This document shows positions 42,341-50,949 of a stretch of 64,000 bases of DNA, piece by piece (position 1 is the first letter of the stretch; each line of letters begins with the position of its first letter). The notes below the pieces were generated by a model. That model worked only from the letters and a program-made list of their open reading frames with translations, was not told the DNA's origin and did not search any database. Source of the DNA: Stieleria magnilauensis. Lineage in GTDB: Bacteria > Planctomycetota > Planctomycetia > Pirellulales > Pirellulaceae. The DNA lies in assembly GCA_007753675.1 (NCBI GenBank), contig CP036432.1, positions 5,802,394-5,866,393 of the forward strand, given 5' to 3'. The position numbers were made by a program, and so were the translations under genes.

Positions 42341-44848
42341 TCATTCATAGTTCGTTGAGATCGATCGGTAAGCGAGCAGTCGCAGCGCGTTAAAGACGAC
42401 GACGAGGGTACTTCCTTCGTGGAGGGCGACGGCGGGGCCGATGTTGAGACCTAGGATTGTTGCCGGTACGAGAAAGGCGACCATGCCGAGGCTCATCCAT
42501 AGGTTCTGGCGGATGATGCGGCGGGTGGCTCGGCTGAGTCCAATAGCGAGTGGGAGATGGTCGAGGTTGTCGGCCATCAGTGCAACGTCGGCTGTTTCGA
42601 GCGCAACGTCGCTGCCGGCGGCTCCCATGGCGATGCCGACCGAAGCGGATGCCATCGCAGGGGCGTCGTTGACGCCGTCGCCTACCATCGCCACGCCGCC
42701 TTCACTTTGCAGCTTCTTGATCTCCGTGACTTTGTCGTCGGGCATCAGGTCGCCGCGTGCTTCGTCAAGACCAACTTCATTGGCGACCGCGTCGGCGACT
42801 TGCTGATTATCTCCGGAGATCATGATCATCCGCTGAATGCCGAGTTGACGCAGTTGTGCAATTGTTCGTTTCGATGCTTCACGCGGTGTGTCCATCAGTC
42901 CGATGACGCCGAGATAACGGTCGCCGCGACGAACAATCATGGTGGTTCGTCCGTGTTTTTCAAGTGACTCGACGATGGTTCGAACGCTATCGGGAAGCGG
43001 TGGACCATCGACCTCTGCGAATAAGTCGTCCTTGCCAATGTGAACCAATTCGCCTTCGACGGTCGCTTGAATCCCACGTCCAGTAATGCTCTTCAAATCG
43101 GTCGCTTCAGGGATGAAACCCGCGGCTAGCGCCGTCGGCTCACCAGACTCCCCTCCTTCCAGCTTCTTTCTCCCGTCTCGGACGACGGCTTTGGCGAGCG
43201 GGTGCTTACTGAGGTCTTCGACGGCGATCGCAAACCGCAAGAGTTCCGATTCGTCGACACCTTCGGTGGTGCGAACGTCAGTCACTTTGGGTTCGCCTTC
43301 GGTCAGTGTTCCGGTTTTATCGAACGCGATCGCATCGAGACTGCCGAGGCTTTCCAGTGGCCCGCCGCCTTTGACAAGGATTCCTCCGCGAGCTGCTCGG
43401 GCGACTCCGCTCAGAACTGCACTGGGTGTTGCGATCGCCAGGGCACAGGGGCTTGCTGCGACCAAAACAGCCATCGCTCGATAAAATGAATCGCTGAAAC
43501 TTTCGTCGATGACCAACGGTGCAAACATCAGTAACACAACGCCAGTGATGACGGATGGGACAAAGTAACGCTCAAACTTCTTCGTAAACTTCTGAGTCGG
43601 TGAAACTCGCGTTTCCGCTTCGCTGACCATCGTAACAACGCGGGCGAGTGTGTTCTCGGACGCCGTCTTGGTGACTTGGATTTCGATGGAACCGGACTGA
43701 TTGATCGTCCCAGCGAACGCACGATATTCGGCGGAAAGCGATTCGGGATCAGCTGCTGCGGCGTCAACGTCATCGACGGGGCGTTTGTCTACGGGAACAC
43801 TCTCGCCGGTAATCGGTGCTTGGTTGATGCTCGATTCACCAGCGATCACGAAGCCATCGGCGGGGACGCGTTCATCGGGTTTGATCACGACGACGTCGCC
43901 AACGACCAATTCTTCGACGGGAACCTCAGTTTCCGTGCTGTCGCGGCGCACACGCGCGGTTCGAGGCGCGAGTTCCGACAGCGCTTCGATGGCACGCTTG
44001 GCCTTTCCCATCGCGTAGCCTTCCAAGGCGTGGCCAATGCTGAACAGAAACAGCAACAACGCTCCTTCGGCCCAGGCACCAAGCGACGCGGCACCTGCGG
44101 CGGCGACGATCATCAAGAAGTCAATTTCAAATTTACCAGCTCGAATTTTTTCAATTGCTTCGGTGACCGTGTAGTAGCCGCCGAAGAGATAGGCCGCGAT
44201 GTAACAGCCCAAAGAAATCCATTCGTTGAGATGCGCAAAAGATTCGATCAACCATCCGACTAGCAACAACACGCCACAGAGGACTGCGAAGATCAATTCC
44301 GACCTGGGACCAAAAATACCGCCGTGAGCGTGGTCGTGTCCCGAGTGATCGTGTTCCGCCTCGTGACCTTCATCATCATGCTTGTGGCCGGCGTGATCGC
44401 CGACAACGTCCGCTGCTTCGCCGGTCCATTCGTTCAGAGCCTTTGCGATCGCGGATTCGCTGGTGGTCCGTTTGTCGTACTCGACGCGAACAGCGCCATC
44501 GGGTGACACGACCGCTTCAAGGACGCCGTCTACCCGTCCTAATCGCGACTCGATCGCGGAGGCTCGGCGGGCGTGTGTTGATCGCAACTTACTGAGCCAA
44601 TGCCCATAACGCTGATCCAATTGCGCACCGGCACGCTTTGCGAGATCTCGCACTTCGCCAGTCGAAACCACACTCGGATCGTAGTGAATACAAATTCGAT
44701 CGGGCGTCTCGGTACCCCTCTTAATCGCGTGAACCGAATCAATGCCAGCCTTCGCTTGCAGCAAGTCCGCCAGTCTGTCGACGCAGGCATCATCCGCCGA
44801 ATCGACGGTCGGCAGCAAAAGGCCCAGTTGCATTTTTTCTTTATTCAT
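42341..44848 (-). CDS. P1B-4-type heavy-metal-transporting ATPase (SPC motif)
   Basis: An 835-residue P-type ATPase. The start at 44848 is preferred because it overlaps the stop of the preceding small gene; 44863 is also open. The N-terminus has two weak HMA-like regions and a His-rich stretch (HAGHKHDDEGHEAEHDHSGH). Catalytic features: SPC in AASPCALAIATP (about residue 460), phosphorylation motif DKTGTLT (about 510) and GDGVNDAPAMA (about 720). The late helix motif LHEGSTLVVVFNALRLL is the signature of the P1B-4 group, which exports cobalt, zinc or related ions, rather than CPC-type copper pumps. Metal specificity is inferred. Confidence 0.9.
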   Translation of the reverse strand: MNKEKMQLGLLLPTVDSADDACVDRLADLLQAKAGIDSVHAIKRGTETPDRICIHYDPSVVSTGEVRDLAKRAGAQLDQRYGHWLSKLRSTHARRASAIESRLGRVDGVLEAVVSPDGAVRVEYDKRTTSESAIAKALNEWTGEAADVVGDHAGHKHDDEGHEAEHDHSGHDHAHGGIFGPRSELIFAVLCGVLLLVGWLIESFAHLNEWISLGCYIAAYLFGGYYTVTEAIEKIRAGKFEIDFLMIVAAAGAASLGAWAEGALLLFLFSIGHALEGYAMGKAKRAIEALSELAPRTARVRRDSTETEVPVEELVVGDVVVIKPDERVPADGFVIAGESSINQAPITGESVPVDKRPVDDVDAAAADPESLSAEYRAFAGTINQSGSIEIQVTKTASENTLARVVTMVSEAETRVSPTQKFTKKFERYFVPSVITGVVLLMFAPLVIDESFSDSFYRAMAVLVAASPCALAIATPSAVLSGVARAARGGILVKGGGPLESLGSLDAIAFDKTGTLTEGEPKVTDVRTTEGVDESELLRFAIAVEDLSKHPLAKAVVRDGRKKLEGGESGEPTALAAGFIPEATDLKSITGRGIQATVEGELVHIGKDDLFAEVDGPPLPDSVRTIVESLEKHGRTTMIVRRGDRYLGVIGLMDTPREASKRTIAQLRQLGIQRMIMISGDNQQVADAVANEVGLDEARGDLMPDDKVTEIKKLQSEGGVAMVGDGVNDAPAMASASVGIAMGAAGSDVALETADVALMADNLDHLPLAIGLSRATRRIIRQNLWMSLGMVAFLVPATILGLNIGPAVALHEGSTLVVVFNALRLLAYRSISTNYE

Positions 44849-45059
44849 CTTTTTCTTTCTCATTGTTTCCGATCATGACTAAATGCTTGCGTTTATTCGA
44901 GTGCATCAGCATTAACACCGGTTGCTCCGCGTCGGATCGTTCGCGAATTCGTTCGTAATGGTCAAGGATGCAAATGGCGTGCCCATTGGTACAGACTACT
45001 GCCATTGCGACGGCTAAGCCTTCGGTGTAGGAAATACTCCCCTTGGTTACGTGTGGCAT
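44841..45059 (-). CDS. Small protein overlapping the P-type ATPase start
   Basis: A 72-residue protein whose last codons (EKEKDE) overlap the first codons of the ATPase, so translation is probably coupled. It begins MPHVTKGSISYTEGLAVAMAVVCTN and contains Cys and His (CTNGHAICILDHYERI). No family is recognised. A metal-binding or regulatory accessory of the pump is plausible. Confidence 0.5.
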   Translation of the reverse strand: MPHVTKGSISYTEGLAVAMAVVCTNGHAICILDHYERIRERSDAEQPVLMLMHSNKRKHLVMIGNNEKEKDE

Positions 45060-45114
45060 CAGCGGACTCTGAGTTCATTCGGGAAGGTTTAATTCGCAAG
45101 GAATAGTCGTGCAC

Positions 45115-45303
45115 CTAGCCGTGCGAAACACGATCTGCCGTGTTGCGAATTTCTTGCGACAGGCTACTGGCGTGAGGAGCGTTAGTAGGAAGCGAAGCAA
45201 CACGTGTTGGCTCGGCGGCACACAAAAGCGATATCGCGGCAAGTTGAATTGCAGCGGCGGCTCCACGCGACAGCGACGCAAAACGTAACGCAGAGCGACT
45301 CAT
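45115..45303 (-). CDS. Small exported protein, coupled to the phosphatase gene
   Basis: A 62-residue protein from ATG 45303, overlapping the phosphatase stop (ATGA). It has a hydrophobic stretch (AAAAIQLAAISLLCA) consistent with a signal peptide, then a short polar tail (SLSQEIRNTADRVSHG). No domain. Coupling to the signalling operon suggests a related role. Confidence 0.45.
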   Translation of the reverse strand: MSRSALRFASLSRGAAAAIQLAAISLLCAAEPTRVASLPTNAPHASSLSQEIRNTADRVSHG

Positions 45304-46784
45304 TGAATTCTCCGTCCTTGTCCGTCGAGTCGAAGTTGATTGGTTTGTGATTGCTGGTCGTGCTCCAGGCACTGGGCCACCAGCAGCGTAATATCGTCTT
45401 GAGAAGGTTGACCGCCAATGTGCGCGTTGACCCGATCGGCAAACGTGCGAGCAAGTTCCGCGATACAAGCGTGGCCGTCGTCCACTGCGAGCTGCTGGAT
45501 TCGTGTGCGGCCAAACATTTCGCCTGATTCATTGGTCGCTTCACTGATCCCGTCGGTTAGCAGCATGAAGCGATCGCCGTGATGGAGCTGGATCGTTTCT
45601 GTTTTCCAATCCAACGTCTCGTCCACGCCAAGGGGTAAGCCGGTCGCTTCGATCGACTGCATTTCTCCTTCATGAATCAACAGCATGGGTTCGTGACCCG
45701 CGCTGGCAAACTTCAACTCTTTTGATTCCGCATTCCAACGCAACATGATTGCGGTTGCGAAGCCATCTTCGGCTAAGTAACGCGGCAGGGCTCGGTTGAC
45801 GCGTCCCATCAGTTCGCCGGGATCGGTACAGCCGACTGCAGCCGAGTCGATGACTAATTTCAGAATCGAGGCACTCATAGCGGCTGGGATGCCGTGGCCG
45901 ACAAGGTCAGCGACGTAGATCAACCACGACCCGTCGCGCAGCTTCATCACGTCGTAGATGTCACCGGCAACTTCTTCGGCGGGTTGGTAGTGCGTTGCGA
46001 TGCGAAGACCGGGAACGTCAATTCTGTTGGGGAGCAAGTTGCGTTGAATTTGTTCGGCTCGCTTCATCGCTGTCGCCCGATTCGCTTGAGCGGCATTCAA
46101 TGAATCTGCCATCGCGGAAATTGATTCACTCAAATCATTCAATTCCAAACTGAGGAATGAAGTCGGTTCGACCTCAAATTGTTGCGAACCGAGTCGTATC
46201 ACTGATGCGGCAAGCTGCATCGTTGGTCTAGCGATCAGCCGCACGAGCACCACATCGACAATTACCGCCGCCAACGCCGCGATGCCCAACAACCAACTGA
46301 CGTGCATCAGGATTTCACCTCGAACACTTCGTCGAATGTCTGCGGCCAACTCCGAAACTTCGACCGTTAGCAATCCTGACGAGAATCGTCCCGCGATCAC
46401 CTCGAGGCTAAAGTTTGGCGCGTCGACCGAAACGGTTGAATCGATCGGGCCGGTGTGGGTGTGCAGCTTGCATCCATTCCAGCGGACGTCGATCCAATGC
46501 CCCGGCGAGTCCGGACCAGCGGTTTCGGCGCAACTGCTTTCCAGGAAAGCCGTGATTGCCGCAGTATCATCGGGATCACTCAAACGCAACAACGCACTTC
46601 CGATCACACCCGCTTCGTCGCTGAGTGTGATTCGTCGTTCATCAGTGGCACGCCGCATCTCTCGTCGGTAATCCGTCACCAGTAAGAGGCCAACGAGAAG
46701 GGCGAGTGGGATATTGACTGCCACCAGCAACAGCGACACCGTCGGGTAGGCCCGACGGTGATTCTTGGTCACGCGGTCGCCCAT
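45300..46784 (-). CDS. SpoIIE/RsbU-type PP2C phosphatase with HAMP-like region
   Basis: A 494-residue protein starting at ATG 46784, which overlaps the stop of the CsrA-receiver gene by one base. Two membrane helices bracket a periplasmic sensor domain of about 120 residues. After the second helix comes a HAMP-like part (LVRLIARPTMQLAASV), a short coiled coil, then the PP2C domain (YQPAEEVAGDIYDVMKL, YVADLVGHGIPAAMSAS, GHEPMLLI, LLTDGISEATNESGEMFG, DDITLLV) with its metal-binding Asp residues. It probably dephosphorylates an anti-sigma-factor antagonist in response to an outside signal. No such antagonist gene lies beside it. Confidence 0.88.
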   Translation of the reverse strand: MGDRVTKNHRRAYPTVSLLLVAVNIPLALLVGLLLVTDYRREMRRATDERRITLSDEAGVIGSALLRLSDPDDTAAITAFLESSCAETAGPDSPGHWIDVRWNGCKLHTHTGPIDSTVSVDAPNFSLEVIAGRFSSGLLTVEVSELAADIRRSVRGEILMHVSWLLGIAALAAVIVDVVLVRLIARPTMQLAASVIRLGSQQFEVEPTSFLSLELNDLSESISAMADSLNAAQANRATAMKRAEQIQRNLLPNRIDVPGLRIATHYQPAEEVAGDIYDVMKLRDGSWLIYVADLVGHGIPAAMSASILKLVIDSAAVGCTDPGELMGRVNRALPRYLAEDGFATAIMLRWNAESKELKFASAGHEPMLLIHEGEMQSIEATGLPLGVDETLDWKTETIQLHHGDRFMLLTDGISEATNESGEMFGRTRIQQLAVDDGHACIAELARTFADRVNAHIGGQPSQDDITLLVAQCLEHDQQSQTNQLRLDGQGRRIQ

Positions 46785-47395
46785 CAATCGTGTCCAGCAA
46801 GGCGTTGTTGCACGATGTGAACAATCTCGGTGCAACCGAACGCGCGCAGGCGGCTCGCAGAACCTTCAGGGGATTCATCCGGTGAAGGAAAACTGAGCAG
46901 CGCTACAGGAATTTGGTCAATCGAAGGATCATGGTACATGACCTCGACAACACCGTCACCGCTACCCCATAGCAAGTGCTGGTCAATAACCAACATGTCG
47001 AACGCGCCGGAACGGAGCGCTGACAAGCAAGATATTCCATCGGTGACTTCACTCGCACCGAAACCGACGTAGCGAAAGGCATCGGCATAGCGACGACGTT
47101 CGTCGGCGTCAGTGATGGCCACCAAAACATTCGCTGGGTCCGACTGTTCGGAACGAGAGGGCAAAGTGCGCGTCTCACGAGACTTGGGTTCCAGTCGCCA
47201 ATGAGTGGCAATGCCTTCTTCGACGACCGTGTCTTCGTCATCGGGTGACACTTGTTCGCCGCGACAAATGGCGATTTCACGAGGAGCGTCGGTCGACAGT
47301 CTCGCTCGACTGCGACTTGCTTTCGCGATGGTGATCGTGGTTTCAGAACGGAGCAAACAAATCGATTGTCCAACCCTTCTTGATAGAACCAACAT
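46784..47395 (-). CDS. CsrA-receiver fusion protein
   Basis: A 203-residue protein with two parts. Residues 1-55 are a CsrA domain (MLVLSRRVGQSICLL, then STDAPREIAICRGEQ). After a short acidic linker, residues about 88-203 form a receiver-like domain (NVLVAITDADERRRYADAF, then LRSGAFDMLVIDQHLL) with Asp kept at the phosphorylation position. The domain pairing of an RNA-binding regulator and a phospho-receiver is not one I know as an established family. The sequence also resembles the stand-alone receiver at 50537 (ALRCRAFDILIVETELPLG). It is cotranscribed with the phosphatase gene (TGATG overlap), so phosphorylation-controlled RNA binding is a reasonable hypothesis. Confidence 0.88.
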   Translation of the reverse strand: MLVLSRRVGQSICLLRSETTITIAKASRSRARLSTDAPREIAICRGEQVSPDDEDTVVEEGIATHWRLEPKSRETRTLPSRSEQSDPANVLVAITDADERRRYADAFRYVGFGASEVTDGISCLSALRSGAFDMLVIDQHLLWGSGDGVVEVMYHDPSIDQIPVALLSFPSPDESPEGSASRLRAFGCTEIVHIVQQRLAGHD

Positions 47396-47497
47396 GGTTT
47401 GAAATTCCTTGAGGCGTAGACGGGATCATTCCGCCGTGAGTGTTGTGATGCCGGAATCATTTCCGGGCGACGCTGTGCTTTGGATCGAGCAAGTGGC

Positions 47498-47992
47498 TCA
47501 AATCAAAAAACGACAAAGCCGCGCACAAAGCTTCGGAGGCGTTTCAAACCAGACAGCGATCCGCCCGTCTTGGTGTCGTGATGCAACCAGCACTGCGTGA
47601 TCCACTCGCGCGAGAAAGAAGTACTGGGCGTATACCTTGGCCCGCCGCGGTGACGGAGCTGACTCCGCATAGGCCAACGGGCTGGCCTCGCAGCATGAAC
47701 ACGGGAGGCCTGACGTCGACATCTCGGAATTGGTCGTGGTTGCCGCAGCAGTATGGCAGCCGCACATCGTCGCCGGCGAAGCGGTTGCGCAGCAGCGTGT
47801 TGCCGCGTCGTTTGAATGACCACATTGGCAGTGACGCGTCTGGCCGACCAGCGCCGTGATCAGGACAAGAACCGCCGCGAGGTGCACCGCAACTTGGTGG
47901 CGAACACATTTGCGCCGTGAGTGATGGAAGCAGCAATTCCCGCTCACCCGACTGACCTCCTCAGGCACCTTACGATGCCAAGGTGACACCAC
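47498..47992 (-). CDS. Cys-rich membrane/secreted protein (LC-x-x-LC tail family)
   Basis: A 164-residue protein. A hydrophobic segment (VAVHLAAVLVLITALVGQ) near residue 35 serves as signal or anchor, although the true start may be an internal GTG. Cys/His clusters follow (HCQCGHSND, CGCHTAA, LPCSCCEASPL). The end KLCARLCRFLI is the same ending as in the proteins at 3035 and 62945. The family has no described function; metal binding is likely. Confidence 0.6.
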   Translation of the reverse strand: MVSPWHRKVPEEVSRVSGNCCFHHSRRKCVRHQVAVHLAAVLVLITALVGQTRHCQCGHSNDAATRCCATASPATMCGCHTAAATTTNSEMSTSGLPCSCCEASPLAYAESAPSPRRAKVYAQYFFLARVDHAVLVASRHQDGRIAVWFETPPKLCARLCRFLI

Positions 47993-48150
47993 AACGACGG
48001 CACTGGCGAATCGTATTGACTACGCCATCGATTCTTCGCCGGAGTCGAAAACGCAAAAAACGTACGTTTTACGGGGGTTTTACGATTTGGTACGCGACCT
48101 GCATTACCGATCCCATGTTCCCCCGCTTCTCCTCCCAACGGATCTGAAAA

Positions 48151-48516
48151 ATGAAACGCTTTTTGATGATTGCCTTCGCTGGTGCTGCCCTGACCTTTCT
48201 CATTCCGTCGGCTGACGTTACGGCTGCTGACTTCCATCATGGCGGTGGCCATGGCTACAGCGGCAGCCACGGGTATATTGGTCATGGTGGCGGTCACGTT
48301 AACTACGGGCACCGATACACCGGTGGCCACAGGTACTATGGCGGACACGGAGTCGTTACTCCCTACTATGGTTCGGGGTACGGCCGGTCCTCGTTCGGCT
48401 ATGGTGGTGGCCACTACGCACCGAACTACCGCGCGTACCAACCGGCTCATCGCGGCCACGGTGGTGTGCATCTCGACGTAGGACGTTTGCATCTCGGAAT
48501 CGGCGGTCATCACTGA
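48151..48516 (+). CDS. Secreted Gly/His/Tyr-rich protein, second copy
   Basis: A 121-residue protein. A good signal peptide (MKRFLMIAFAGAALTFLIPSADVTAADF) is followed by low-complexity Gly, His and Tyr repeats (GGHVNYGHRYTGGHRYYGGHG) and a short amphipathic end (GGVHLDVGRLHLGIGGHH). It resembles the 1384 protein in layout but not in detail. A strong hairpin follows at 48580-48603. His-rich repeats suggest metal binding; the function is unknown. Confidence 0.68.
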   Translation: MKRFLMIAFAGAALTFLIPSADVTAADFHHGGGHGYSGSHGYIGHGGGHVNYGHRYTGGHRYYGGHGVVTPYYGSGYGRSSFGYGGGHYAPNYRAYQPAHRGHGGVHLDVGRLHLGIGGHH

Positions 48517-48579
48517 TCGAAGCCAGCCATCTGCGCAATTAATTACGACCGCGCGGATAACGACGAATAGACCGCGACG

Positions 48580-48603
48580 GCATCGCAGGACAGCCTGCGA
48601 TGC
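48580..48603 (+). terminator. Hairpin, probable transcription terminator
   Basis: A perfect 10-bp stem (GCATCGCAGG / CCTGCGATGC) with a 4-base loop, followed by GGTTGTCGTT, about 65 bases after the Gly/His-rich gene and 45 bases from the opposite antiporter stop. It may serve both convergent genes. Confidence 0.6.
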
Positions 48604-48648
48604 GGTTGTCGTTCTCCAAAGCCTTCGTGTATCAATTGCTGGTTTCAT

Positions 48649-50244
48649 TTACGCCCCTCTTCCGAGTTCGGGCAAATCGGGCATCGTGTCATCGCCGATT
48701 CGGGCAAGCGATTTCTTGAGTAGGACCGGAGTCATCAGCGTGGTGACGATAACCATGGCAACGACGGCGGAAAACAGCGAGCCAGAAAGAACGCCAAATC
48801 CCCTGCCTATACTTGCGAAAATGAGTCCGACCTCTCCTCGCGGAATCATCCCCAACCCAATCGTCCAACGATCCGCCCCACGTCCAGATACAATACCACA
48901 GGCCAATTTCCCGACGATCGCAACGACACTCAGGCCCAACGCAAGCCACAGAGTGTTGATATCGGTGAACGATCGGAGATCGACTTGCATCCCCATCAGT
49001 ACAAAGAAGATGGGAGCAAATATCTTTTCCAGTGGCGCGATTAAGCCTTCCATGGAGTGTTGTGAATCAAACTTGAAATGGTCCTCTCGCAAAATCAAAC
49101 CTGCCGCAAATGCTCCTACAATCGGGGCCAGTCCGATGATCCCCGCGACCCAAGCCAGAAGGAATGCCAACGCGAGCGGAAACAATAGCTTGAGATGACG
49201 CCCCCCAAAAGTCGTGAACACGGGAATCATCCATCCAACGAACTTTCCGCCACACAGAATTATTGCGACGAGGAAAAGCGTCGACAGCAAACCAATCTTG
49301 CTTATCTTAAGCACATCAACTTCCCCAGTGGATGCCACTCCGACAACAACCGTCATCAAGATGAGGCCGAGAATGTCATCTATGACCGCCGCGCCGAGAA
49401 TAATCTTCGCTTCTCGAGTCTGTGTTTTCTTAAAATCTTGCAGGACGCGAGCGGTGATTCCAACGCTGGTCGCACAAAGCGTTGCTGCCAAGAAAAGATG
49501 GGCTACAACCGGGGACTCGGGCAGCAACCACCGGCTCGCAAAGTAACCTAGCACAAATGGGATAGTGACTCCGACGACGGCAACCAGCAATGCTCTCCAA
49601 CCGACCGCGAGCATGTCATCGACCTGGGACTCCAATCCCACCATGAACAAGAGCAGAATGACACCTAGCTCCGAAAACAGCCAAATCGCAAAACCCATTG
49701 CGATGTAGCGTGGTCCTTCTTCCCCGGTCACAATCGTAATCAACCGGGCGGTTCTTCCGTGCTGGTTGACGGCATCGGCACCGAAAATCTGTTCGGCCGC
49801 CAGAGGCACGGACTCGCCGGAAAGCCAGACTTCGCTGAACAACGGGATTATATCGCCCAGATTCATCACCAGCGTAAAGAACGGAATTCCTAACCAAACG
49901 CCGATGTTCCCCAATAGCGTTCCGATCAACAGTTCCCCCAACACGGACGACTGTCCGACTCGTTCGGCGACCCATCGGCCTGAGGCGGCAAGCACAATAA
50001 TGATCCCAAGCTCGAGCAGGATGGGTGAAAATGATAGTTGATGGTCTTCCGGGCTGTGAGCGTCAATGCTGTCTTTTGCGTCTACGTTCCTGTTTGAATT
50101 CTGCTCCGCTGGCGGGAATTCGGTTGCTTTGACCGAACGCATCGGGGCGGCATCACAGACGAGGTCACTCATCATCCCAGCCAGCATAAGGCTGAGAATC
50201 ATGAAGACCATCGGCAGAGGGTTTCGATAAGCTGCACCAATCAT
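48649..50244 (-). CDS. Kef/CPA2-type cation:proton antiporter
   Basis: A 531-residue protein with a polar N-terminal extension (about residues 20-75) and then about 12 helices. CPA2 hallmarks are present: GELLIGTLLGNIGVWL, ATLCATSVGITARVLQDF, GAAVIDDILGLILM (the two Asp of the ion-binding site) and a late GMIPRGEVGLIFASIG. It exchanges monovalent cations for protons, and Kef relatives export potassium. No TrkA-N domain follows. It is the last gene of the minus-strand efflux array. Confidence 0.88.
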   Translation of the reverse strand: MIGAAYRNPLPMVFMILSLMLAGMMSDLVCDAAPMRSVKATEFPPAEQNSNRNVDAKDSIDAHSPEDHQLSFSPILLELGIIIVLAASGRWVAERVGQSSVLGELLIGTLLGNIGVWLGIPFFTLVMNLGDIIPLFSEVWLSGESVPLAAEQIFGADAVNQHGRTARLITIVTGEEGPRYIAMGFAIWLFSELGVILLLFMVGLESQVDDMLAVGWRALLVAVVGVTIPFVLGYFASRWLLPESPVVAHLFLAATLCATSVGITARVLQDFKKTQTREAKIILGAAVIDDILGLILMTVVVGVASTGEVDVLKISKIGLLSTLFLVAIILCGGKFVGWMIPVFTTFGGRHLKLLFPLALAFLLAWVAGIIGLAPIVGAFAAGLILREDHFKFDSQHSMEGLIAPLEKIFAPIFFVLMGMQVDLRSFTDINTLWLALGLSVVAIVGKLACGIVSGRGADRWTIGLGMIPRGEVGLIFASIGRGFGVLSGSLFSAVVAMVIVTTLMTPVLLKKSLARIGDDTMPDLPELGRGA

Positions 50245-50293
50245 GGATGCGTCGATCCGTGAAGCTTGCCATCGTTTGCTGCAGCTTGATTCG

Positions 50294-50500
50294 TCATTGC
50301 AAAACCTTGATTTGATTTCTGACGCCGGTGACTCCCGGCGTCGTGCTAACGATTGCCATGGCGAGAGCGCGATCGTCCAAATCCAAAACTGATGCTGTCA
50401 GTTCGGCGATCCCATGCGAATCCACCGTGACAGTCGAGTTTGGGAATCCCGACCTCGTTAGAGACTTGCTGATTCGCGTTTCGATGTAGTTTTTTATCAC
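50294..50500 (-). CDS. Small BON-domain protein
   Basis: A 68-residue protein that is just one BON module (TVDSHGIAELTASVLDLDDRALAM, then TTPGVTGVRNQIKVL). Such stand-alone modules can bind membranes or phospholipids. It lies between the antiporter and the receiver-like gene. Start ATG 50500. Confidence 0.75.
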   Translation of the reverse strand: MIKNYIETRISKSLTRSGFPNSTVTVDSHGIAELTASVLDLDDRALAMAIVSTTPGVTGVRNQIKVLQ

Positions 50501-50536
50501 TTCGATTCCTGAATCTTGGGTAACGACTCAACGAGC

Positions 50537-50920
50537 TTATTGGCGTAGGCGACTCTCGACAACCTGAACAAGTTCTTCGATTGCAAGCGGGGAGCCGTTG
50601 CTGCGTCTGTGGCCCTTTCTTGAATCCACAGGGATTTCAATGATGACTGCCGGGACCGCTTGAATTTGCGGGTCATTCCTCAACACCTCGATGATGCCTT
50701 CGCCTTGCCCCAACGGAAGTTCCGTTTCCACTATCAAAATGTCGAACGCTCGGCAGCGTAAAGCATCCAGACACTCATTCGCGTCAGAAACGTTGGCTAC
50801 GTTGAATCCCTCACTGGAGAGACGCGATGAATATTGGTATTGAAGCGTCGAATCAGAAATGGCCATGAGTACGGTTCTTCTTGCCTCTAACATCGTCGCT
50901 TGCATATCCTCTCTTCTCAT
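50537..50920 (-). CDS. Stand-alone receiver-like protein with Glu at the phospho-acceptor position
   Basis: A 127-residue receiver-like protein (start 50920 or 50905). The acidic-pocket region (VLMAISDSTLQYQYSS) and the phosphorylation segment FDILIVETELPLGQGEGI follow the usual order, but the phospho-acceptor Asp is Glu (IVETELP). In other response regulators Asp-to-Glu changes can mimic the phosphorylated state. The sequence around it is strikingly close to the receiver of the CsrA fusion (FDMLVIDQHLLWGSGDGV). Confidence 0.75.
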   Translation of the reverse strand: MRREDMQATMLEARRTVLMAISDSTLQYQYSSRLSSEGFNVANVSDANECLDALRCRAFDILIVETELPLGQGEGIIEVLRNDPQIQAVPAVIIEIPVDSRKGHRRSNGSPLAIEELVQVVESRLRQ

Positions 50921-50949
50921 TGTCTTGTCAACACAAACGTTTCGTTTTG

